This document shows, one piece after another, positions 6,245-11,709 of a stretch of DNA of 14,955 nucleotides. Each line of letters begins with the position of its first letter. The stretch's first letter is position 1. A program made the translations under genes and the position numbers. Under the pieces are notes generated by a model, which was given only the letters and a program-made list of their open reading frames with translations, was not told the origin of the DNA and made no database searches. Source of the DNA: JBDTGE01 sp050742975 (GTDB lineage Bacteria > Actinomycetota > Actinomycetes > Mycobacteriales > Jatrophihabitantaceae); assembly GCA_050742975.1 (NCBI GenBank), contig JBOGDQ010000339.1:1-14955 (forward strand). The letters run 5' to 3'.

Positions 6245-6736
6245 GTGCACCTGACCCGGGACGACGGCCTGACGCTCTCGGACGATCCGGCCCGCCTGGA
6301 CGTCGACCGCATCAGCAGCTGGCTGGCCAGCTCATACTGGGCCGGCGACCGTGACCGGGCGACCGTGGCCCGCTCGCTCGCGGGCTCGCTCGGCTACGGC
6401 GTCTACACCGAGGACGGAACGCAGATCGCGCTGGCCCGCGCCGTCACCGACCGCGCCACGTTCGCCTGGCTGTGCGACGTCGTCGTGGACGAGGCCTGGC
6501 GCGCGCGGGGCATCGGCCGGTGGCTGGTGGGCGCGGTTGCAGAAGAGCTGCGGGCAATGGGCGTCAAGCGCATCGCGCTCACCACTCGCGACGCGCACAG
6601 GGTGTACCAGCAGATCGGGTTCGAGCCGCTGCGGGTTCCGGCGAGCTGGCTGGAGATCGACGTGCGGCCCACCCGGCCCGACCCGGCCGATGTGCGCGCT
6701 CCGGCGACATCCAGGTCGCCGTTCCGTAGCCTGTGA
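6245..6736 (+). CDS. GNAT family N-acetyltransferase
   Basis: From GTG 6245 the protein is 163 aa. The acetyl-CoA-binding motif A is clear: CDVVVDEAWRARGIGRWLV (about residues 78-96) with the RxxGxG-type RARGIG. It is followed by VKRIALTTRDAHRVYQQIGFEPL, the usual beta5-alpha4 end of the fold. The acceptor substrate is unknown. The start is uncertain: GTG 6245 lies 10 nt after the korB stop with a weak GAG upstream, and a GTG at 6176 would overlap korB by about 60 nt. The stop overlaps the next gene (GTGA), so it probably belongs to the korAB transcript. Confidence 0.85.
   Translation: MHLTRDDGLTLSDDPARLDVDRISSWLASSYWAGDRDRATVARSLAGSLGYGVYTEDGTQIALARAVTDRATFAWLCDVVVDEAWRARGIGRWLVGAVAEELRAMGVKRIALTTRDAHRVYQQIGFEPLRVPASWLEIDVRPTRPDPADVRAPATSRSPFRSL
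6727..6732 (+). promoter_or_regulatory. -10 element of a probable leaderless promoter
   Basis: TAGCCT is followed by exactly six nt (GTGACG) and then GTG 6739, the geometry of actinobacterial leaderless promoters. The same TAGCCT plus six nt plus GTG occurs before rarD. It would drive the 4-TM gene independently of the upstream operon. Confidence 0.45.
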
Positions 6737-7206
6737 CGGTGACGCCTTCCACCATCGCGCGCGCGGACCGCCTGCACGTCACCGCGGTTCCGGCCGTCGG
6801 CGCCGTCGGGCTGGTGCTCATCGTGATCGGGACGTTCCTACCGTGGCTGCGCTCGGGCCGGGTGCTGCGCAACAGCTACGAGACCGACGGCGCGATCCGG
6901 CGGCTGCTCGCTCCTGACGGCCTGGCCCGCGGTGCGCTGTCCGTCTGGCCCGCCGTGAGCCTGGCCTGCGCGGCGGTGGTCGCGCTGTACCTGTTCGGGG
7001 CCCGCTCCAGCGCCCTCGCGCTGGCCGTCCTCACCTCGCTCGTGGCCGCCGCGGTGGGCACCGGCGCGCTGACCGCTCCGCGGGTGGGTTCGCTGTCGGT
7101 GGAGGCCTCCGGACCGGCCTGCACGGTCGCCGGTACCGCGCTGGTCCTGCTGGCAGCTACCCTTCGCTTCGTGATCTTTGTCCGCGACGACCGGAGAAAC
7201 CGATGA
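6733..7206 (+). CDS. four-helix membrane protein, actinobacterial family of unknown function
   Basis: This 157-aa protein has four predicted membrane helices (about 18-39, 70-89, 93-113 and 128-150) and a basic C-terminal tail RDDRRNR. The segment TFLPWLRSGRVLRNSYE after helix 1 and the SVWPAVSL entry to helix 2 are, from memory, a recurring pattern in small actinobacterial membrane proteins of unknown role. GTG 6733 overlaps the upstream stop as GTGA, suggesting coupling. GTG 6739, two codons later, fits a leaderless transcript better. The gene ends in an ATGA overlap with the next gene, so the two products may work together at the membrane. Confidence 0.8.
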   Translation: MTVTPSTIARADRLHVTAVPAVGAVGLVLIVIGTFLPWLRSGRVLRNSYETDGAIRRLLAPDGLARGALSVWPAVSLACAAVVALYLFGARSSALALAVLTSLVAAAVGTGALTAPRVGSLSVEASGPACTVAGTALVLLAATLRFVIFVRDDRRNR

Positions 7207-8702
7207 GCCAGCCGCCCAGCGATGGTCCCAACCCCGGCCAGCCGGGCGAGCAGTGGCCGCAGCAGCCGCCACCGTGGAACCAGCCGCAGCAGGGCCCGCC
7301 GTCGCAAGGCCAGTGGAACCAGCCGCAGCAGGGCCAGTGGAACCAGCCCTCGCAGGGCCAGTGGGGGCCACCGCAGCAACCGCAGCAGGGCCAGTGGGGC
7401 CCGCCAGAGCAGAGCCAGCCGTACGGGCAGCCCGGCACGCTCACCCAGCCGACCAAGCCGCGCGGTCGCGGCAAGCTGATCGCGGGTGCGGCAGCGGTCA
7501 TCGTCCTCGCGGGTGGCGGCGTGGCGACGTACGTCGCGTTCTCCGACAGCAGCGGTAAGGGCGGTGCCGGCTCGCCGAAGCAGGCCGTCCAGAAGCTCGT
7601 CGGCGATCTCGACAACTCCGACTTCCTCGGCCTGCTGGACGACCTGGCGCCGGGCGAGAAGCGGGCGCTGGCCGATCCGGTCCGCGACGAGATCGCCCAG
7701 CTCAAGCGGCTCAACGTGCTGCAGTCCACCGCGGACCCGAACAAGGTCTCCGCCGTCCACGTCGCCGCGACGGGCCTCACCTTCAGTGCCAAGACGATCG
7801 CCGTCAACGATCACGTGCAGATCGTGCAGCTGACCGCCGGCAAGGTGACGGTGAACGCCGACGCCACCAAGGTCCCGCTGACCAAGAAGTTCCTCGACGC
7901 CGCGTTCCCCAACGGGAGCATCCCGACCGGCTCGGCGACGAACCGGACGATCGATATCAGCCAGGCGATCAGGAAGGACGGCGGGAAGCCGATCCAGATC
8001 GCGACCGAGAAGGTCGACGGCAAGTGGTACCCGAGCCTGTTCTACACGATCGCCGACTACGCGCTCGCGAGCGCGCACCAGGGCACGCCGAGCGCCGCTG
8101 ACCGCATCCCGAACAAGGGCGCGTCGTCGGCCGATGACGCCGTGCGCGAGCTGATCACCGCGCTGTCGCAGCAGAACTACGAGCGGGCGATCGAACTCGC
8201 GTCGCCGGACGAGCTCGCCGTGCTGCACGACTACGGCCAGCTCATCGTGCAGGCAGCGGGTTCGGGTAGCCACCCGGCGCCGTTCACGATCAAGGACATC
8301 CAGTTCACCCACAAGGACATCTCCGGCGGGCAGCGGCTGATCCTGAAGAGCCTGGACGTCGAGGCCGGCGGCAACCACGTCCGCGTCGCCGTCGCCAACG
8401 GCTGCTTCGACGTGACGATCGGCAGCGACTCCAAGCACATGTGCGCGAACGACCTGATCGACCTGGTCACCAGCCAGCTCGGCCGGCTCGGCGGCCAGCC
8501 GCAGCTGACATCGGCGCAGCGGCAGGCGTTCACCGACCTGATCGACGGGGTGACCAACGTCGGCATCGACGTCAGCCAGAGCGGCGGCGAGTGGTACGTG
8601 GACGCGGTGCGCTCGTACTCCGACGTCGTCGGCTCGATCCTGTCCGGCCTGCAGGGCAACGACGTCTACGCGCTGATCGGGTTCTTCCGCAACCTGCACT
8701 GA
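7203..8702 (+). CDS. membrane-anchored extracellular protein with two repeated domains and Pro/Gln/Trp-rich N-terminus
   Basis: The 499-aa product has three parts. Residues 1-88 are a cytoplasmic Pro/Gln/Trp-rich region with GQWNQP-type repeats. Residues 91-112 form a single membrane helix after the basic KPRGRGK. The rest is extracellular. The outer part holds two similar domains, about 124-290 and 309-480. Each starts with a PKQAVQKL- or DDAVREL-type helix, continues through a DLAPGEKRAL or ASPDELAVL segment and beta-rich middle, and ends at GKWYPSLFYTIADYA or GEWYVDAVRSYSDVV. Cys401 and Cys414 could form a disulfide in domain 2. Function is unknown; an NTF2-like fold is possible. ATG 7203 has GGAGAA upstream and overlaps the previous stop (ATGA). 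Automatic FliL-type names for such proteins would not be justified. Confidence 0.88.
   Translation: MSQPPSDGPNPGQPGEQWPQQPPPWNQPQQGPPSQGQWNQPQQGQWNQPSQGQWGPPQQPQQGQWGPPEQSQPYGQPGTLTQPTKPRGRGKLIAGAAAVIVLAGGGVATYVAFSDSSGKGGAGSPKQAVQKLVGDLDNSDFLGLLDDLAPGEKRALADPVRDEIAQLKRLNVLQSTADPNKVSAVHVAATGLTFSAKTIAVNDHVQIVQLTAGKVTVNADATKVPLTKKFLDAAFPNGSIPTGSATNRTIDISQAIRKDGGKPIQIATEKVDGKWYPSLFYTIADYALASAHQGTPSAADRIPNKGASSADDAVRELITALSQQNYERAIELASPDELAVLHDYGQLIVQAAGSGSHPAPFTIKDIQFTHKDISGGQRLILKSLDVEAGGNHVRVAVANGCFDVTIGSDSKHMCANDLIDLVTSQLGRLGGQPQLTSAQRQAFTDLIDGVTNVGIDVSQSGGEWYVDAVRSYSDVVGSILSGLQGNDVYALIGFFRNLH
7308..7397 (+). repeat. tandem GGCCAGTGG-containing coding repeats
   Basis: GGCCAGTGG occurs at 7308, 7332, 7356 and 7389, spaced 24, 24 and 33 nt (8, 8 and 11 codons). 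These encode GQW-centred units such as QGQWNQPQ and QGQWNQPS in the cytoplasmic tail of the membrane-anchored protein. The near-identity at DNA level suggests recent slippage or unequal exchange. Confidence 0.85.
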
Positions 8703-8727
8703 CCCGTCCAGCGACCGTCCATTGGCC

Positions 8728-8750
8728 GGGGCCGGCGGCCGGCCGGCCCC
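8728..8750 (+). terminator. GC hairpin between the membrane-anchored protein gene and rarD
   Basis: GGGGCCGGC (8728-8736) pairs perfectly with GCCGGCCCC (8742-8750) around a 5-nt loop, 26 nt after the upstream stop. There is no U-tract and the next promoter begins 3 nt later. It may end the upstream operon or stabilise its 3' end. Confidence 0.45.
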
Positions 8751-8752
8751 CG

Positions 8753-8758
8753 TAGCCT
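8753..8758 (+). promoter_or_regulatory. -10 element of a probable leaderless rarD promoter
   Basis: TAGCCT followed by six nt (TAGGGT) and then the GTG start. There is no ribosome-binding site before that GTG, which supports a leaderless message. Confidence 0.5.
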
Positions 8759-8764
8759 TAGGGT

Positions 8765-9688
8765 GTGCACGAGGACGCCGAGACCCGAAAGGGTCTGCTG
8801 TACGGCGCCGCCGCCTATCTGCTCTGGGGACTGTTCCCGCTGTTCTGGCCGCTGCTCGAGCCGGCCGGGACGATCGAGATCCTGGCCCACCGGATGGTGT
8901 GGTCGCTCGTCGTCGTCATGGTGGTGCTGCGCTTCTCCGGCGGCTACGGCGGGCTGCGGGCGGTGCTCGGCAACCGGCGGCAGCGCACCCTGCTCGCGCT
9001 GGCCGCGGTGGTCATCACGGTCAACTGGGGAACCTACATCTGGGGCGTGAACAGCGGGCACGTCGTCGAGACGAGCCTGGGCTACTTCATCAACCCGCTG
9101 TTCACGATCCTGCTCGGCGTCCTCGTGCTCGGCGAGCGGCTTCGCGTCGCGCAGTGGGTAGCGGTCGGTATCGGCGCGGTCGCGGTCGTGGTGATCACCG
9201 TCGACTACGGCCACCTGCCGTGGATCGCGCTGACCCTGGCCACCTCGTTCGCGCTGTACGGCTTCTTCAAGAAGAAGGCGTCCGTCGGGGCCGTCGACTC
9301 GCTGGCGGTCGAGACGAGCGTGCTGTTCCTGCCCGCGCTCGCGGCGCTGGTGACCATCGGGTTCCAGGGCAACCTGGCCTTCGGCGAGGTCAGCGTCGGC
9401 AACAGCCTGCTGCTCGCGAGCACCGGCATCGTCACCGCCGTCCCCCTGCTGTTCTTCGCCTCGGCCACCCGACGCCTGCCGCTGAGCGTGCTCGGCCTGC
9501 TGCAGTACCTCGCCCCGGTGCTGCAGTTCGCAGTGGGGGTCGGCATCCGGCACGAGCCGCTCCCGACGGCCGAGCTCATCGGGTTCGCGCTGGTGTGGGT
9601 CGCCCTCATCGTGCTGACCGTCGACGGGGTGTGCGGCCAGCGGCGCGCGTCGGGGCTCGCGGAGGCGGCCGAGGCCGTCGCCATCTGA
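8765..9688 (+). CDS. rarD: EamA/RarD family transporter
   Basis: This 307-aa inner-membrane protein has about ten hydrophobic helices in two EamA halves. The N-terminal KGLLYGAAAYLLWGLFPLFW and AHRMVWSLVVVM segments are characteristic of the RarD branch of the drug/metabolite transporter superfamily. NWGTYIWGVNSGHVVETSLGYFINPL (about 83-108) and LGLLQYLAPVLQF in the second half also match. The family exports small molecules, but the RarD substrate is not firmly known (chloramphenicol sensitivity in some bacteria gave the name). The start is GTG 8765: no ribosome-binding site, but a well-placed -10, so it is probably leaderless. It is followed 21 nt later by the MDMPI-like gene. Confidence 0.93.
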   Translation: MHEDAETRKGLLYGAAAYLLWGLFPLFWPLLEPAGTIEILAHRMVWSLVVVMVVLRFSGGYGGLRAVLGNRRQRTLLALAAVVITVNWGTYIWGVNSGHVVETSLGYFINPLFTILLGVLVLGERLRVAQWVAVGIGAVAVVVITVDYGHLPWIALTLATSFALYGFFKKKASVGAVDSLAVETSVLFLPALAALVTIGFQGNLAFGEVSVGNSLLLASTGIVTAVPLLFFASATRRLPLSVLGLLQYLAPVLQFAVGVGIRHEPLPTAELIGFALVWVALIVLTVDGVCGQRRASGLAEAAEAVAI

Positions 9689-9697
9689 GCGGTCTGC

Positions 9698-9703
9698 CAC
9701 GAT
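9698..9703 (+). promoter_or_regulatory. possible leaderless -10 of the MDMPI-like gene
   Basis: CACGAT (agreeing with the conserved A and T of TANNNT) is followed by six nt and then ATG 9710, the same spacing as at 6727 and 8753. No ribosome-binding site precedes the ATG. The hexamer itself is weak. Confidence 0.3.
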
Positions 9704-9709
9704 CAGGGC

Positions 9710-10339
9710 ATGACGAACCGCCTCGAGGATCTCCGCTCGTCGAACGCCGCGCTGCTCAGCGGCCTGGCCGGCGAGCGGTGGTCGGACGCCGACGTGCACG
9801 CTCCGTCGCTGTTGCCGGACTGGAGCCGCGGGCACGTCCTCACCCACCTGGCCCGCAACGCCGACGCCGTCGCCCGCACGGTGTCCGGCGCGCTGCGCGG
9901 CGAGCGGGTGCCGCGATACCCGAACGGCCAGGACGGGCGCAACGCGGACATCGAGGCCGGTGCCGGACGCGCCCCGGCCGAACTGCTGGCCGACGTCACC
10001 GAGTCGGGCGAGCGGCTCGATCGCGTGTTCGCCGAGGCCGTGGACGCCGACGGTTGGGCGCGGGACTGCGACGACCGGACGGTCGGCGACTACGTCCTCG
10101 CCCGCTGGCGCGAGGTCGAGATCCACCGCATCGACCTCGGCGGCTCCTACCGGGCCGACGCCTGGCCGGCGGCGTTCGTCTCGCACCTGCTGCCCGACCT
10201 GGCGGCCGGCCTGGCCGAGCGAGCCTCCACGCCGCTGCGGATCGAGGTCGGCTTACCGTCGACGACCGAGCTCGGCGGGACGGTCTGGACATGTGGTGAC
10301 GGTGACGGCGATCCGGTGGCGGTCGTGGGTCCCGACTGA
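9710..10339 (+). CDS. mycothiol-dependent maleylpyruvate isomerase-like protein, apparently cut short by an in-frame TGA
   Basis: The 209-aa product matches the MDMPI/DinB-like family of mycothiol-using metalloenzymes: LLPDWSRGHVLTHLARNADA (34-53), NADIEAGAGR (78-87) and RWREVEIHRIDLG (132-144). The expected metal triad is present as His46, Glu135 and His139. Maleylpyruvate isomerisation is known for the Corynebacterium enzyme. The substrate here is unknown, as many paralogues exist. The oddity is the end: TGA at 10337-10339 is followed in the same frame by 27 codons (10340-10420) reading ALLAWALGR through TPELRRWI before a second TGA. This resembles the family's normal C-terminus. The gene may be recently truncated, read through, or affected by a base error. 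The catalytic half is complete. Confidence 0.85.
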   Translation: MTNRLEDLRSSNAALLSGLAGERWSDADVHAPSLLPDWSRGHVLTHLARNADAVARTVSGALRGERVPRYPNGQDGRNADIEAGAGRAPAELLADVTESGERLDRVFAEAVDADGWARDCDDRTVGDYVLARWREVEIHRIDLGGSYRADAWPAAFVSHLLPDLAAGLAERASTPLRIEVGLPSTTELGGTVWTCGDGDGDPVAVVGPD

Positions 10340-10423
10340 GCCCTGCTGGCCTGGGCGTTGGGCCGAGCGGCCGCCGCGCGCGGCACGCTCAGCCGGACGC
10401 CGGAGCTACGTCGCTGGATCTGA
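10340..10423 (+). pseudogene. in-frame C-terminal tail of the MDMPI-like gene beyond its stop
   Basis: Twenty-seven sense codons after TGA 10337 continue in the same frame with high G/C third positions, encoding ALLAWALGR, an Ala-rich stretch, GTLSRTPELRRWI and then TGA (10421-10423). The LLAWALGR and PELRRWI blocks look like the usual family ending. It is therefore annotated as the detached tail, although readthrough could make a 237-residue protein. Confidence 0.6.
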
Positions 10424-10479
10424 CCGAGTGCGCGTCGTGTCGGATACTTGTCGCTCGCGTGCCAGTCGAGGTGTACCAA

Positions 10480-10497
10480 ATCGGGCCAATGCCCGAT
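10480..10497. repeat. 7-bp inverted repeat with 4-nt spacer
   Basis: ATCGGGC-CAAT-GCCCGAT is a perfect inverted repeat of 18 nt in the gene-free region. On the minus strand it is followed by TTTGG, so it could be a weak terminator for grcC read-through, or a protein-binding site. Nothing else distinguishes these. Confidence 0.5.
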
Positions 10498-10574
10498 GTC
10501 AGCCGACGATGCGCGACAATGCAGCACCGAGGAAGTTGCTTCCCGGGCGGACCATCGCTTCACTATCTCTGGAG

Positions 10575-10649
10575 CCTGCACGGGCGCCTCACCGGCGTAG
10601 CGGTGTCGGGGGAAGATCGTTACACGCTCGGTGTCGCGGCCCGTGCAGG
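10575..10649. ncRNA. possible structured RNA with an 11-bp closing stem
   Basis: CCTGCACGGGC (10575-10585) and GCCCGTGCAGG (10639-10649) are perfect inverted repeats enclosing 53 nt. Inside are two potential hairpins, CACCG-GCGTAG-CGGTG and ACAC-GCTCG-GTGT, which would give a three-way junction. It starts about 150 nt after the upstream gene and ends 50 nt before the convergent grcC stop. It could be a long-loop terminator, a small RNA, or a miniature mobile repeat; no target duplication is evident. It matches no RNA family I can name. Confidence 0.3.
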
Positions 10650-10699
10650 TCTCGATCCTGGCTTGACTTGGCCCGACCTGCGGTCGCGCCCCGGGCCCG

Positions 10700-11695
10700 T
10701 CAACCGGAGCGGTCGATCACCAGGTCGGTCAGCGTGTGCAAGGCACGTCGGGCCGGCACGTCCGGCAGGCTGACCAGGGCCTCGCGCGCCGTCTCGGCGT
10801 AGCCGCGCAGCGCCTCGCGCGCCTCGTCCAGAGCCGACGAGGCGCGCAGTAGGACCAGCGCCTCGTCGAGTTCGGCGTCCTCGCCGATCGGATGGTCGAC
10901 CAGCTCGCGCAGCCGCTTGCCGGCCCGGTCGTTCGAGCGCAGCGCGTAGAGCACGGGCAGCGTGGCCACTCCCTCGCGCAGGTCGGTGCCCGGCGTCTTG
11001 CCCGACTCGGCCGAGTCCGACGCGATGTCCAAGATGTCGTCGCTGAGCTGGAACGCGACGCCGATCTGCTCCCCGTACTCGCGCAGGCTGACGATCGTGC
11101 CCTCGTCCACCCCGGCGAAGTGCCCACCGAACTCGGCTGCCGTCGCGATCAGCGAGCCGGTCTTGTCCGCGAGCACGGCCAGGTAGTGCTCGATCGGATC
11201 GGCACCGTCCTTCGGCCCGACCGTCTCGCGGATCTGCCCGATGACCAGCCGCTCGAACGTCCGCGCCTGCAGCCGGACCGCGTAGGCGCCCAGGTCGGCC
11301 AGCAGGGTGGACGCCCGCGAGAACAGGAAGTCGCCGGTCAGGATCGCGACCGTGTTGTCCCAGCGAGCGTTGGCCGAGGACGCACCGCGCCGCACCGGGG
11401 CCTCATCCATGACGTCGTCGTGGTACAGCGTCGCCAGGTGCGTGAGCTCGACGACGACGGCGGCGGGCACCAGTTCGATCCGTCGCGAGTCGCCGAAGTG
11501 CGCGGCCAGGGTGCTGACCAGCGGGCGGAACCGCTTGCCCCCCGCGGAGACGAGATGGCTCGCCGCCCCGTTGACGAACTCGTCGTCGGAGTGAACCGCC
11601 GCTCGCAGCGCGGACTCGATCGTGAGCAGGTCGGCGCGGACGGATGCTTCCAACTCGGGATCGTCGAACTCGACGCCCAGCGCGGGAGGGGTCAC
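10700..11695 (-). CDS. grcC: long-chain polyprenyl diphosphate synthase
   Basis: This 331-aa trans-isoprenyl diphosphate synthase elongates an allylic diphosphate with isopentenyl diphosphate. The first Asp-rich motif is HDDVMDE (Asp93, Asp94, Asp97) and the second is SDDILDIASD (Asp219, Asp220, Asp223). GGKRFRP (52-58) and GDFLFSRA (121-128) are also family marks. The residue five before the first motif is Ala88, without bulky aromatics at -4/-5, which predicts a long-chain product. With complex I genes next door, the menaquinone side chain is the likely purpose (inference). The start is GTG 11695, 14 nt after the nuoN stop; it lacks a ribosome-binding site but has a -10 just upstream. The symbol follows mycobacterial usage. 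Confidence 0.93.
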   Translation of the reverse strand: MTPPALGVEFDDPELEASVRADLLTIESALRAAVHSDDEFVNGAASHLVSAGGKRFRPLVSTLAAHFGDSRRIELVPAAVVVELTHLATLYHDDVMDEAPVRRGASSANARWDNTVAILTGDFLFSRASTLLADLGAYAVRLQARTFERLVIGQIRETVGPKDGADPIEHYLAVLADKTGSLIATAAEFGGHFAGVDEGTIVSLREYGEQIGVAFQLSDDILDIASDSAESGKTPGTDLREGVATLPVLYALRSNDRAGKRLRELVDHPIGEDAELDEALVLLRASSALDEAREALRGYAETAREALVSLPDVPARRALHTLTDLVIDRSG

Positions 11696-11702
11696 GGGCG
11701 TA

Positions 11703-11708
11703 ACGGTA
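11703..11708 (-). promoter_or_regulatory. possible leaderless -10 of grcC
   Basis: On the minus strand TACCGT matches TANNNT and ends 7 nt before GTG 11695, which has no ribosome-binding site. It would give grcC its own leaderless message in addition to read-through from nuoN. Confidence 0.4.
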
Positions 11709-11709
11709 C

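Larger units (their letters stand above)
10424..10699. other. gene-free region between convergent genes
   Basis: These 276 nt separate the MDMPI-like gene and grcC, which converge. A frame open from 10459 to 10773 on the plus strand lacks the strong third-position G/C bias of the neighbours and overlaps grcC. I do not regard it as a gene. The stretch is less GC-rich in its first half and contains two inverted repeats, annotated separately. Confidence 0.6.

Noticed and set aside
9531..9540. Second copy of CAGTGGGGGT, shared with the korA palindromic element at 4731-4740
   Set aside because: Only ten bases match, the palindrome and stem are absent, and it lies in ordinary rarD coding sequence with no insertion.
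10459..10773. Plus-strand 104-codon frame as an extra gene
   Set aside because: It has weak third-position bias compared with its neighbours, overlaps the grcC 3' end on the other strand, has no ribosome-binding site and no recognisable domain.
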